Of a stretch of 64,000 nucleotides of DNA, positions 12,601 through 27,600 are shown piece after piece. Source of the stretch: Anticarsia gemmatalis (Eukaryota > Arthropoda > Insecta > Lepidoptera > Erebidae); NCBI RefSeq assembly GCF_050436995.1, contig NC_134755.1, positions 6,821,001 through 6,885,000 on the forward strand. The letters run 5' to 3'. Each line of letters begins with the position of its first letter. The stretch's first letter is position 1. Both the position numbers and the translations under genes were made by a program. Below the pieces are notes generated by a model, which did not search any database, was not told where the DNA came from, and was given only the letters and a program-made list of their open reading frames with translations.

Positions 12601-15600
12601 TAGAAATCGCGTAACTTAGCCGGGATATAGCTTTCAGCTTAACTGTAGATTAATAAACAGGACTTCAGCTTTCGAAAAGCAGTCCGACCAGTAAGTGATC
12701 TACATACTGCAGTCTCTGCAGGCAATGCACAGTTGCACACCTTGCGAGGTGATTAATGTATGCAAGGATGCCAATTAGATACGGCACGCGTCACAAGTCA
12801 GATGTAATGGACATAAAGACCTACTTAATATAGCACTAACAAACTTGTTCTCGACAGGACAATATTCTCACCAAATGTATACGTTTTAAGTTAACGGTCA
12901 CGGTGACATAGCTCTGTAAGAATTTGATACTGTTTCTCCGTAGGTGTTGATGCTAAACTGTGTTAATCCGTGGCAAAAGTTGCACTTCTCCACAAAACAG
13001 TAAATCTGGTTTTGGATTTCGTTTCATATTGTTATCAGCTTAAATTCACATTTATGAGAATATTAGAAATAGCTAAAAACTCAAATAAAAAATACCAAAA
13101 CGCCTATAGTAGAGATATTTGTGCTTAGAATTTAGACGATTAACATGGCAAAAAAGCAAGATATATTTATATTTATTATTGATATTGATAGAGGACCGTG
13201 TTCACAGGGTATCATGTTATTGATGCGCTTCAATAACTCATTTCACAGGTTCACTTTCGAGATCTGCGCCCGCAGCACGGATATAAACCGCAACGCACGG
13301 TTTCCTCTGCACATTGATGAATTTACGTACCCGTCAGCCATGCCATAATAACATCTAGTGGCTATATTAGCGGTCGCTTACTGCGGTCAAATACTCAACA
13401 TTTCATGAGACCACTCAATGAAGCAACTTCAATATCAGAATATTCACGTACATCATTATCTTGTACATGCATGTTTAAAATAAAAAGAAGATAAGGTTGA
13501 ATAACTTCGCAGATAAAATGCGATAAATATCGATGGAAAACGTCATCTATTGTGAAGATTAATAGCAAGAGAAAGCGAAAAGGGTGCAATATCTCTACAT
13601 TCTCCACTGGACGGCGTCGTAACAACGATAATAATTAATAAGTTCACGGGGCCAGTGTACACAATAACAAGGACTTTCACGGCGTTGAATAAGACGCGGA
13701 TGCACGAAGATTGATAATGCAAAAGAAAAACGTGAGTGCACTACCTACAGTAATTACTGTTACAGAGAAAGGTGTTTTGTATCTAACATTATAATAACGT
13801 GTACCAAATTACAATCTATGACATTTATTTATTAAGTTTCGAAAGTAAAGCCTAGTAATTTACGTTCATCTGACGTGACTGATCCTCATGCTCAGTTCCA
13901 TTGCATAATACGTCTATTCAATCACATGCCATCATGTACAACCATATAATTATGCCGTTATCTGAAACATTCGTCTCTCCGATTATGTGAATTCAAGTAG
14001 AGACTTGTAGCCAATATGATTGTATTTGTTTTACGTATAAGCAAAACTAACAGTTATAATACCGAGTAGTAAAATCGAAATGCAATGTTGTTTCAGTGAA
14101 GCTGCTGAGTTCACGAGTGTCAATCGTGCTCGTCTCCTTTTCTATCAGGCATCGGTGCACGAACGCCACGAACTCGACGAAGGCACGCGCAAGCACAACC
14201 CTGTTAGGTACAACCTCTTCTAATATTCAACAACAGACTCATCCAATATTATTTGTTAGGGTTAAACAACCTCCACCGTCTGTCTGTATTGTACTTTCTA
14301 TCCAATATCGCCAACTATTACACAACAGAAAAGATATAGATTATGGTTTACGAACCATTTATTATTATCTTTAATACCGTAACTGTCAAGTCCGCATCTA
14401 AATAAACTGCACAAAAAACGCTCAATTGAGAACGTAAACTTTCAAATAAGGCAATCCTATATAAGTTGGAGAGATGAAGCTTTGTGACTCACAAGGCGTA
14501 TGAAAGTCAATAACACAGTGAATTTTACTCTATAGTTGTATTATACTGCATTGTATTAAATTAGAAACGCATGACCAAAAATTTGTATCAGCATAAGTAA
14601 AACATAAAGACAATAAATAAGCTCTGACCTTGTATTCAAACCAATATTCCTTTTGTGCAAATGTTAAAATGGTGACAGTTGAATATCAAAACGCAAAAGT
14701 TTATAACGGCACTAGCTATTTAAATCGAACCATCTAAATTAATGCTTCAAATAAAGATAAATTATTCAATACTGTTTTAATTCACATCCATATTAAGCTA
14801 ATTTTCTGTTTCTAAGATTTATGTTTGTCTTTATGTCTCACTAAGTTTATATTAACCAAGAAATAACAAAATAATATGATTGAAATCTTCAACCTTACTT
14901 GCTTTAAACGTAAACTCCATGATGGAACACATAATGCCACGAACCGCTGACTTTGTGACCGCCATCGCAAATTCATGAACAAAATGTCGGTTTTAAATAG
15001 TATTTTGCACTTCAGAATTTTATATGAGTACTTATGGTAGAGGCATATGAAATACTGAGACAAGAGGCACCTAACACAACGGTCTGGTTCATTAGAGCGC
15101 ACCAGTAAACGCGGGGAGAGTGCCCTGCTGCAGCTATTGTTGTCCGTCCCTCGGGAGGGTTGGCCCAGATGTCGGCCTATTTACGCACACACGCATATAA
15201 TAAACCTTTATACATAAATACCGATAAAATAAAGGCTATTACGACATAAAATTATTACGAGGCCCTACTTAAAATATCGTCGATCGTTACACACGAAAAG
15301 TTTAATCTAAGAGCAAGATCAGTAAGAGTTTTAAAGCTGCACTGAATTTAATTGTTGCAAACTAGTTAAGATAAACAGGTTTCTGCTGAGTTTAATGGTT
15401 AGTTAGAATATCGATAATAAGTATTCAAAAGGCAATGGTGGTTGAGCTGAAAGCAGAATATTTTATGGTAGTTATGCCTTGATACAACGTGATATATTGC
15501 GGGTTAACGACTAGATTAGTTTCTATTCAAAACGACTTTCTTCTATGAATTTCTCGTCGAAGTTAAATTATATGTACCATTTACTAATGGTAAATGGTAA

Positions 15601-18600
15601 ATAAATTACTGTATTAATACTCAAATAAATATTTGAGTTGCCTCTAATGGAAATAAACGATTTTTTTGCATTGCTGAACTTAGAGTACTTACTAAAATAG
15701 ATTAGGGTCATGATCAATCTTTAGCATAAAGGGCAAAAATGCGTTCGATAAAAAATACGTTATTTTAGTTCTAAGACGATAAGTATAGCATGGGTGATAT
15801 ATTGTTATGACATATGGAAAACGAACGCAACATACTAACGTAACGTAATATGGACACTGGGCACAAGGATGTGAGGAAATACGTACCATAACCATGCACT
15901 ATTGGCTGCAGTTCACTAATGCGCACGCGCCTTGGTCCAAATCTTGCCGGCAACGTGTAATGACTTTCTGGATATATTGGTCTCTCCCTAGGTCCATCGA
16001 GTCGGCTCACCGATCGTGGTAACGTTCCGTGCAAACGAATGGATGCGTCATTATACACTGGCTGATATTGATGTTGTCCTACATTGTTCAGGTGCTGAGA
16101 CTGGTAGTAGTAGGGTTTCGTCGAGTTTGTATAATCAATATACGGGTTGTTTCTATCCCTAATACCGTAACCATTGTTCTGCGATTGTTCATAATGATTC
16201 AATGCTTGTAAACTCTGCGCTGGATATCCATATTGATTCGGCCGCCTGCGGTGCTTCTCGAGTATATCAAAGGATCTGTTGTAAGGTATGTCTGTGAAAC
16301 GGTCGTTGTTGAATATTTCGCTCACAGGCATGCTGTTGCTGTTGCTGCTTGCATTACTGCGGTTACTTCTCGTACTGCTCCTGAGATTGTTTCGACTCAG
16401 TGAACCGTCACCGCGCACGCTCAACTTCACTTCTAGTCTTTTGTCTCTCATGATGTATTACTTTTACACTAACGTGCGAACCACCTTGATGTTATCACAA
16501 TTAATTATTTATTATTCGTATTAGAAACGCCATCTGACATCGTAACAAATTAATTATAGCTTACAGAGATATTACAGAACGTCAGAGACACATCACGCTA
16601 AAGAAAGTAAATTGCATTTACAGGGAATGATGAGTAATGATCGTGTATTAATAAATGACTACAAGCTTGAGAACAAGAACTCCGTTGTCGAAGTTAATTG
16701 AGGTTAAAATAGTTTAGAGCATCGACACGACTTTCGGGCAAAGGTACTGTCAATTTCATGCCACGTGAAATGACGTATAGTTAGAGGCGAACAATATAAA
16801 AGAAAAAAGAATTGATCTTACGATTAGCAAGTCCGATCAATCACCACCAATTTCACTAGTAATATGTACCCTAGCACTTACATAGACACATTTTATTACA
16901 TTAAACAATTAAATACTTCAATATATAAAACAAATATAATTTCTAACTTAACGGCCACGATTCAAATATAAATAATTGCTAAATTAGATACACTACTAAC
17001 GACGTAGCTTTATAAACAACTTCTTAACATGCAATATCCGTGCAGACGAAGTAAACCTGCCGTCTCAGTTAAGTTTCCGAGAAAATATTTTTATTTTCTT
17101 CTGATACACTAGCGGAACGTAACCAATTAAGTATTTTTTCATGTGTTAAGAGAAAATGTTAAATATTGTAACGATTTACGATTTCCTGCGAGCAGTGTTC
17201 GAATGCGACTGACTATGAGTCTCGATCGAATAATTTATTGTTGAAGCTGATAAGATAATGTCGTCAGTTCAATAACTCGTATCAACAAATATGTATTATG
17301 CCCTAGAGGCACAACACACCTAGGTAGCCTTAAGCAAGTTATTGTTTGCAAATGTATATCGTATTTTTATCAGTTTAGTATGCTATGCACGTGCATCATG
17401 TGAAGTACGTACCTATGTAAAGCTTGAAGGTAAAATGTTCCTTGAGTACAGATACGGAAAATACACTAGGTGAAGGTCACATAGCAGGTAAAATATTTTT
17501 TCGATACATGAGATAATTTAGGTCATACTGTTAATAAGTGGACAGCTCGAATTGACTGATAATCAACAGCATTTACATACATTTACTCATTAATTATAAC
17601 TTTATAGGACCCAGAGCCCTTATGTCTTTGTGTAAAAAGGTTTTTATTAATATAATATTGAAAATATTTTAGCGAACCGAAAGTCTTATTTATTAAAAGT
17701 CTTTAAAAAACAAGACCCTAAACGACGTAAAACTTGTCAGTCATTAAGTGAGCGTGAAATGAGATTATAATAACAGGGCTCAGGTTGAAGAGTAAGAAAT
17801 TTGTAACTGTTTGTACATTAAACCGAGCGCTATCGATTGTATTACGGCGCTCTATGTAACTGTGCCCAATTTAACGTCCCGTAATCTTCCTTACTATGAC
17901 TACGATACATATAAGCAACGTACTATTGTTTTGGTAATATTTTGTTATATTTTATCACGTTTCTGGTCATACTAAGCCCAGACCAATAAGAACAGTGGGG
18001 CCACGAACTAAAGTAAAACACAGGGAAAGTGGCTACGTGTGCAACTGTGCCCGTAAGTGCAGGGTACACAACCCACAATTTTAAAGTAAATGGAGCAAAG
18101 CAGATTACTGTAAATTTCCGCACTACATTGAGATTTTACGAAACAGTAAGAGTAGACTAAGTGACGTGTTTACGTATGACAATAACTCAGCTTGACCTTC
18201 GTCCGCCGCTGCTAGTAGCACTGGTTTCTAGAATACCATAACATACGTGTCAAACAATAGATGAAGTTATTTAACTACTATCTATATTTCGACCACTTTT
18301 AACCAATAACAACGAACACATATATTAAATTACGTTATCACTGACCACGTATCCGGCACTGAATAAGTATTATGTTTTCAAGTTAATCTACAGAATTAGG
18401 ATACAAAGAAGATTGCGTCAACGCAAACTATCTTGCGTCGTATGTGATTGGGCCGATAGGCTGACTCATTCACTACCTAATGCAGGAATCACACAATTTC
18501 GGAACACATTGTGATTTTTGTATCGCCAGTAAGAAGTGTGTCACGCGACTAGAACACTCAGTTATTAATTTTCACTGAACAAGGAGGTGGAATCCGCGGC

Positions 18601-21600
18601 AAACTCGCTACAGGTGAGCGAAACACTGCGGGGCTTCGTTCAACGGAACGAAATGGCACGCGGAGTGCTGAAGATAAGCTGATAACATAGCGATACCGAT
18701 TTTATACAACGCTAACATTGCGTACGGCTATGTTGCTTCATTCATTGTACTAACAGGATGAGCTAGAATGAATTTGAGTAACAAAATCAAAGAACCATAT
18801 ATTTTATGTTGTATACGCTGTCAAGTTACATTTCCGCTAATTATGTTACGTACTATTAACATTATTAATTAGCTATTTAACGTAGACATTTTCAAATTGG
18901 AAAGTAGATAGCATACAACTGACAACAAGGTATTTCCCACATAAAAATGAAGGTGACGGAGTCTTTGTGAGATGCGAGAGTGACAGACGGGCAACGCTCA
19001 GTTCACGTTCGTGATCGCAAGACGACAGGGTTTAGTCACGAAGGTGTAAAATAATGTCGCAACTATCGAATATCTCACAGGTAGGTCGTGCGCCGCGTTA
19101 ATGTGCAACCTTATTAGTATCAAGTTATAGCTAAACCGTTTCTTTCTAAATTAAATAAACAAAATACAAAACTCACCGTCTTGAACGTCATCGGCAGTCT
19201 CTTCATCATCAGTCTTCGGTTCGTCTTGTTGTTCACGTTTCTTTATTGCCTGTAAAAATAAACGTTATAAACAACTATTCGAAGTTTCATTGTTTACAAA
19301 GGCTTTGGACAAAAAACGAGATGTAAACCAAAACAAGCTACACCGATCACAGCTAGTAAAGAAATAACTTAAATGTCGCATAACGCTACATGCCAGTGAA
19401 ATGGTATGATCGTGACACGACAATACACAAGCTAAGCAAGCCAAACAAAATGCAGACGAATCTAAATTGAAATCTTTGCTAAATGTCTTTCTATCTTGCA
19501 TACGCATCTCACCCGGGCGAGCCATCCTCCTGCCGCTTTCAAGCACCTCATTTTAATATACTGATAAGGTACACTTTGGAAATGGGCCGGTGTTTGTTGG
19601 TGATTTATTTAACACTACACTTGTATTGAGAAAGCGGCACTTCACTTATCGATTAATCGCGGAACACGAAGCATTGTTACAAGCGGCGCGGTGGAAGGCA
19701 CTCATTTCTGCGAGCCTCGCGGAGGGTCTACCGAGAGCGTTGTGGTCGAGGGCCCGCGCGCATCAGCCCGTAACAGCCGCGGTATTCCGACAATTACCCA
19801 CGGTTGGGTCGTGCTTACGGAAACGGAGCGATTCGCCAACAGATTTATTACTTATTTACACTGTTTATTACATACAAGTTGTATTTCGTGTAAGACAGGA
19901 TTTCTAAGAAAGTCTTCGAAATATATTTTGCGACCATAAAATGTGTGGTGTGAATTCTCGCTCCGATGATCGTTTTATGGTAATATGTTCACAGAGTACG
20001 GGTGCGATGCGAAAGAGATCTCACGACGCTATTGTTTCTGCTATTCTCTGGTGAACAAGAAATTTCGACGCGGACTGTGCGTCAGCTTTTACCCTTTCGC
20101 GTTATTGTATAGCCCGCAATTTAGATGCCATTGTGATGCTCAGCACGATTGCACGATAGCTGTGTATTTAATTGATGGATGTTCTTTAACAGATTACCAG
20201 AGATACCTTCTATACAAAACTGGCAGTGCTTTCTTTAGTATTTCGGTGCATTCAATCATAGAAGTTAATTTGTTTTGCAAAATAATCTTTTGCAAAGATA
20301 CCTACGTAAAAATTCCAGTAGAAGACAGATATTTTGTATTACCTACGTTACTGTAGGTACCTATCTGATCTATATTTTTGCCTTGAAATTGACACTGTAA
20401 TACATACATATCAGATAAAAAACTGGTAATAAACAAAAGAAAGTATTCACTATATTATTGGATATTTACATTATTATTGGCTTGTGTTGAAAGAATGTGA
20501 TAAACAATAAGATAAATGTGAGCAAGATATCCCTGATCTACAATAGCTTTAAGACACTTGTCAAGAAACTTTTTATGGTAAAACATAATGAAATACACAA
20601 TTCAATACAATGATTTTACTAGACATATTCACTACAACGTAGTACACAACATGCATGAATGAATTGATGAATTCACACGTCTTCGTGAATTAACACGAAG
20701 GTCAACCAATGATCAAACAATACAAAATCAAGGAATGAAGCAACGTTCTAATTGTAACAAGGTAAGTTAACACATGTATAAATAGTGCAATATACTCTAA
20801 TACAATATTAAATACATAACAATTTAGTATTCCTTTGTACCATGGATTAGAAAAACAACTTCAAGTCTCAGAGAGAATTAGTAAACATGCAAACAGGTTT
20901 GCTTTGAATTAGTGCCATACAAGACGAGTACAATGGCATAAATAGATTACAAACTATGCTGTTGAGTACACAACTACAGCCTTTAGAGATTTAAGTCATC
21001 ATTCTTTGTATCATGTTGAAACTATGTGTATACATGTATCTTTTTTACTTCATTTTATGCCTGTATTCGTCAAAAATATTCAGGAATCTGATATCATTGA
21101 ATAATACAGCGATTTAGTACATTACTAATGTACTAAATCGCTGTATTATTCAATGATATCATGTTGTTGTGCACCCAACATGCAAACCAAGCGATACGTA
21201 ACTACCACCAGAGATTAGTGACAAGTAGCACTATGCAATGCGCACCTGCGCAATAAGGTCGCGCGCGCGTCTCGCGTCGATCTGATTGACGCGTTTGTTC
21301 TTCAAGTGGTGAGGGGTATCGCGCCGGTGGAGCCGGCCGCCGGCGACCGCGCCGCGCTCCTCGACCGTCGCACGCCACGCCACGCGTCGCGGGGCGTGCT
21401 AAACCACCACCACACACACCCATGTATACCAACCATTGTTACAACTTTCACGCAATATAAACTTATACTTCAACTACATACAATAGACTGTTACCCCCTT
21501 TTTTCATAAAGTTGATTTCTTTTGTTTTAAAATTAAATGTTATTTTAGAGAGACTTTATTGGATTCAGGTGTGGATCTAAATCTCGGCCAACAGTAATTT

Positions 21601-24600
21601 CAATAAGAATGTTATATTACCACGGGGAACAATGAAAGCAGATCAATGCCTTTAAAGGCAAAAGTTTGAATAACTTTTTAACGTATAATTAAATTATAAG
21701 CACCAAATTCTCTCCTTTACGTTGTTTACACTGCATGAAGTTCTGACAACGGTTGGTCTTACATCCATTCTTATTCCGGAGTCGTTTATGTCATTACCCA
21801 AAATCATTTTTAAAAGAACACGAATGAATTTGACTACCTTCATAAAATGCCTTGATCTCACAATATCATCATGGACTGATATAAATAGTAAGAGCATGTT
21901 CTGAAGAACCATTTGAGAAAGAGTGGTCAGACTAGAGAAAATCGAGCTTCTATTCATTGTCGCTGAATGAGCAGCCATAAATAATGTATTTACCTTAATA
22001 GTAGGTAGTTGGTATATAAAACATCATATACCTAGTAATGTTAGGACGGGAGCAGTATCTCTACAATCGACACAAACTCTCTCCCTATGTCTTTTTTTAC
22101 AGTTAAACTGCGTCGGTAGTTTTGTGGGACATAAACTAAATAACTATGTTATAACTATGTTATAAAGATGTTTGATAAATAATCAGTAGACTGGTTGGCT
22201 ATAAAGTTGAAACACGGGAAACATAGTGACATCTAAGCTTAGTGTAATATCTCATTGACTATTGTACTAATAAAGTGTGATCAAGGTACTGTGAAGCAAG
22301 ACAACCATAACCGGAAGATACGGTCAGCTCAATGATTCATAGATAACATTGAAAGTCACGAGGATTCACAGATAAGCTACTAAAATATTGCTCAGAATCT
22401 ATAAAACCCCTTACGAAAGAATATCCTTATGAGTAAGCACATAAACGGGCATTTCATAGATATTTGTTTATATTTTTATTAATATTTACTAGAATACTGT
22501 TGTTATATTAATTAGTAATTTACCTGGGTTAATAGTAAATCTAATTTACTAACTTTTAGAAAGGGTTTAAACTAAATAAGAGTAAGGAAATTTAAAAATA
22601 TTAGATCATTTTGTTAGAAGCAATATAGTCTATAGTTCATCTAAATATGTTATGTTATGTTAGCCCCCATGTAATAATAGTCTTTTTAACAATAGAATAT
22701 TCATCGCATTTAATATTTTTCAAAACATGTTGTCTAGTTAGGATTATTCTAACTATCATCAAGTACGGGAACCAATTACTCTAGCTTTCTGAGGTACATT
22801 TAGCGCTAGTTTGTCTATTCACTAATGTTTAAGTTCGTAGAAATATGACAGTTTGAATAATAGATCGGGGAAAAAGTCTTTTCGCATTATAGTATGTATA
22901 AACTTGTAATAAAATCTCTTTGGCTTCAAGAATTACAAATGAGTACATGGTTCATTAGGTTTCTTTCAGTGAGCTCGTGAGGTATAAAAATATCGAGGTT
23001 TTTTGTGTAGAAAAAAGATTTTATTACAAGTTCATACATACTATAATGCGAAAAGACTTATAGACCTAATAGATAAACTACCGCTAAGTGTGCCTCACAA
23101 CCGGGCATTTGTTCTGCAGCCAAAGAAATGTCTTTAGCCTCTGTATACCATTTTACCTATGGTATTACGTTTATTCCCAAAGTTACATCAAAGTTAGTTC
23201 AATAGCACGTACCTCTAGTTCGTCCGAATCATCGTTATCATCGTTTTCGCCCTCAGATGACTCTCGATCTGCAGCCGTCTGAGTGTCGCTGTCCTCCTCT
23301 CTCGCTAGTTCCGGAGGAGGCGCCGTGTTGTGTACCGTCTGGAAGAAGAATAACTTATAATATCTGCTCTACAACAGTTACCGAATCATTTCAGGTATAC
23401 TTTCATTAAGAATATAGGATACTGAATGTAGGTTTTTAATGTTATTCTACTAAAAATATTTTACTGCATAATATGTTTCCGAAACCGTGTAAGGTTACGC
23501 AGAAACTGCAATCAATGTAGACCGTGTTACAAACGTGACATCAGTATCGGTAGTTAACTAGAACTTTTTAAAATAATTCTACTTCAATTTTAAAGTTCCG
23601 TGTGAATAAAATAACATAGAAAAGCAAAAACGTCGTAGAATGAAGGACAACACACTTCCTTACAAAAAACTAGACTAATGTATTTAAATCTGGAAGTAGC
23701 AATCACAAAAGCTGCTTGACATCCCGTAGAAATGATTTCGGAAGTAACGGGCTTCCTGCGCCCATTATATTTAGTTTCCGTTGGTTTGTCGCAATCGACA
23801 ATAGTTAATAGGCAATTATAGTTAGCTATAAAACAGATATTTTTAATATTGGGTGTGTAATGTCGATTGCTTTATGTTTTTAGAGCTAAAAATTATTAAC
23901 GCTCGAAAGCTGTCTAGCAGCTGCATCTAGATCCATTAAAGTAGCAGTAATTCTTATTGTTAAAGGGAAAATTTACCTATATATTTAAACAGTACCTATG
24001 TAGGTACTGTTCAAATTTCAATACTAAATAGAATATTATTACAGGTAACTGATAGGAGATAGGATATTTATGACTAAAATTATCTTATTACAAACAATTT
24101 CCGCCTTTGTAAAATTCATACACTTAAATGTTATTTATTAATATTTGTCTTACTTCGATCGTTTCCACGGGTTCTTCAACATGTTCGGGCGGGGACATGG
24201 ATATTCCATTGGTTGTGGGAGCTTCTTGTTTGGTTGGCTGTGTGTTCGCCTCCGGAGATCTGCTCGCAAGTAACTTGTGTGCCTTCGCCTTCAAGTCTTT
24301 CGGGTGAGGTGTGTTTTGACGGACAAACGGTGTCTGTGAACATTAAAAACATATTAAAATACGTTACATTACTTATAGGTTGTACAAATGCTGAATGAGA
24401 AAAAAAGTTATTGAGTAAAAACATGCACATGCTCTGTGTCTCATTAGTAAGTAACATTGAATAAATAAATATTTAAGCAGAATCATATAATACGAATTAA
24501 GAAAAGACAAAAATTTATTAGAAGGTAAAAATCAATTAACGTAAAATATTCTTTAGAATTCTGAACACATTAGCTTTTAAATTTTAATACATAATGATTT

Positions 24601-27600
24601 AAATGCCAATCAATTAAAAAGAAAACTATGACCTAAAGAAGCAAGCTCGTGTGTAATCTTGACCGTATCTTAAAATTATTAAAAGTGTATAAATACGACA
24701 ATAAAAAATGGTTTCAGTGTCAATATAATGTACATTCTGTGAGTGAAAATACCACATAAAACAATCCAATCGAAATCGAAAACATCTTAAGACAAACTGA
24801 CTAATCTCAAATGTTCCCAGTCGTAGTGAGACACCTGACTAAACTAACGAAAAATTACGTAATTGTCACTTAACCTATTAACCGCACAATGTCGTAATAT
24901 GTGAGGCAGAGCGGCATAAGTAGCAGGATATGATATCACACACAGTTTCTGTTTCGTGGCACAAAGACGTATCTTACTGGTAGAAAGCTAATCTACTTTA
25001 AGTGCAGTTCAAATATTGTGCGTTTGTGGAATTTTGTCACGGGAAAATTTTCTAGCAGTTTGCAGTCGGTAATTGGAGGCGCATGAGGGTTGTAATTGGT
25101 AGAGTATGTAGTTCAAGAACAAAAAAATATTGCTGTTATTGTGTGCAGGGATGACAGGTGTGGTCCGTGTTACGTAATCAGTGTCAGGTTATCTATTGGT
25201 GTGTTACTCGGTACGCAGAAAAAAATATATGTCAATGCCTTTCAAAGTAAAACAACACTAATTTATCTATAACTGCATTATTCTACTTTCAGCGAAAACA
25301 AACTATTATCTAAGTACTGATAAAGAGCAAGAGGCTTAGTGGCGGACTGCGCATACTCGACTTGATGGCTGTGCATTCACAATCATTTTTTAACTTTTTA
25401 TCTCTTTACAGATTAAGCAGAAAGTTACGGCAAATTTATGACGTCATTCTACGCGGTAAACGTATCCCTTCATTATAACTTTTTAATTTCAACTTGGTAA
25501 TTTAATTGTATACGCGAGTATAAAGTTTAATTTATTTTATAAAATTACATTAAGATTCAGCGACACCCTTAAAACAAAGAGTAAAGTTAAATGCTTTATT
25601 TTGAATACTATTTGTATTATGAATAAATAACAAACAGCAACTGTATTATAACGAAATAGTTTGACTTCAAAGGTAATGAAAATGTAAAGTTTGAGGTAAT
25701 TTGTGAATGCACGCCGTGCGACGCTTCGCCGCATACCTCCGCCAGATTAGTTATAGAGGAGGAGAGTCGTTGCAGGGAACTCCTCCGCTGTGTAGTGACT
25801 AGCTTGCGAACTACGTTTATAGGCCGCCTCAACGCGAGCATCGACTGCTGAGTGAAGAACGACTCAGAGGGCGTCTCCTCACCCTCCTCCTGAATCGACG
25901 GAACCTTAAAATTGAAATTTTAATCCAGGAACATTCTCAACCCGCTACGGCTGTTAACAAATTCTAAACTACAATTTTATTTCTTATTGTGATTAGTAAA
26001 AATAAATTTCTTAACAATAATAATAAAATAATCATTTCGTGTACCTACTTATTCATTTTACCTACTCCACTGATAAATTATTAGGTAATTTGTATGAACG
26101 AACCACGAATCTATTTTACAACTAATATGTAGGCTTTAGGTAAAATGTACAATTTGTTCGCGAGATATTATTATTTGATTTTATTGCTTAGGTATCACTA
26201 GTCTTGTTAACAGTTAGATCACGGCCTTGAGGAGATAATATTAAGATTATCAATCTAATAAAATCAAAATATAATTTACTCTATCTAATTTGCCTATTTG
26301 ATAGTTCTCACAACTACACAACAACAGCACCCTCACCCAAAGCGACTACAGAACGACCGCCTGATATTCTCCTCAAAAATTTATTGAAATGGTGTATGAC
26401 AAACTATACATATACTTAAACAATATACAATACATATACATACATACATTACAAACAGTAGATACCATAATTCGGGCTATATATTACAAACAGGTACACG
26501 ACACTATTGATCAAGAGACAATGATCAACAAAATGATATCTGACATTATGAAATGGTCATAAAAAATATTTATAAATAAAAAATATATAGTTATGCATAA
26601 ATATACTAAAAACATACGACATATTTACGTCCTCGTTAAAATACTGTTTATTACAATCGAGGAATACCTGTAGCTCCAAAACAATATCTCTAGGTATCAC
26701 AAAACAAAAACATGCAATTAAAAATAAAAGATAAACCATAATACTGTTTACATTTTATTACATACATAAACATGAGATATATTTGTTATAATACAAAATA
26801 ATACTGGAGATTTAAAAAGCAGTTAAAATAAAAAGATAATATCACCACGAACCTTCTATTATATTAAATCCTTTAAGGTGAGATTAGAAACATTGTATAA
26901 TACATGTTGAATAACAAAACATGCTTTAAAGCGTTAATATTACAATAATATTTTAATACTGTTATTCTAAAGCTACGAATATCGTACTGAGCGCTAAATA
27001 AGCTCTGTGCCTTGAGCAGGTGTCGCGTACATTGGTTCTTAGCCAAGAGCCTACTTTCCTCCACCGATCTCTAAGTGTGTTACCAACGTTGTGGAAGCAT
27101 ACAGGTACATTATATCGAGAAGTTTTACTACCGTATCTAATAAAAGTTCGTCCGTTGTGTTGGTACCGTTTTCTAAAGTCATTGAAGAGTTTACAACAGC
27201 AAAATCTCACCTCTTTAAGTTCGGGAACATCTTCGGTAAATTTGACAGAGTGCGTGCGTGAGTTCTCTTTCTGTTCCCAGTCCTCATTGTCCGAATCTCG
27301 ATCACGAGATATGCTCGATTCTGTGAAACCAATTGAATTAGTACATTGAAATAACAAAGGATTTATAATAAACATCTGGATTAAAATCTCTAAGGAAAAC
27401 CTTGAAATTACTAATAGTGAGTTCTATGATCTTCTTGTAGTGTTGGTGACTAGTAAAACGGCAATAAAGTGTTCTATAAAGGAAAAATCCCTCCTTAAAA
27501 ACGACACAAATGACATACAATGGACAAACACAGTAGCGATACGACATAAACCAAACAACATTGAAAGCCATTATGTAATTTATATACAGCACACTGTATA

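Larger units (their letters stand above)
7426..19178. other. scribble intron 14-15, 11.8 kb
   Basis: It holds the alternative first exon (15887-16451), the phase-1 exon (11531-11587), a repeat fragment at 7655-7808, the CpG patch at 11880-12005 and the plus-strand exon-like block at 14097-14207. A 116-codon open frame at 9263-9613 (minus) has no recognisable similarity. The rest looks like single-copy AT-rich intron. Confidence 0.65.
19250..21245. other. scribble intron 13-14
   Basis: It contains the CpG patch at 19685-19830 and the 36-bp-arm palindrome at 21089-21161. A 123-codon open frame on the plus strand (19985-20356) looks non-coding by composition. Confidence 0.65.

Noticed and set aside
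19590..19939. Overlapping plus-strand open frames in a CpG-rich patch
   Set aside because: Several frames are open at once because the patch is GC-rich; no homology recognised. Kept only as a composition feature.
19985..20356. 123-codon plus-strand open frame
   Set aside because: Low-GC, Cys/Phe/Tyr-rich composition with no recognisable motif and no splice context. A chance frame is the simpler view.
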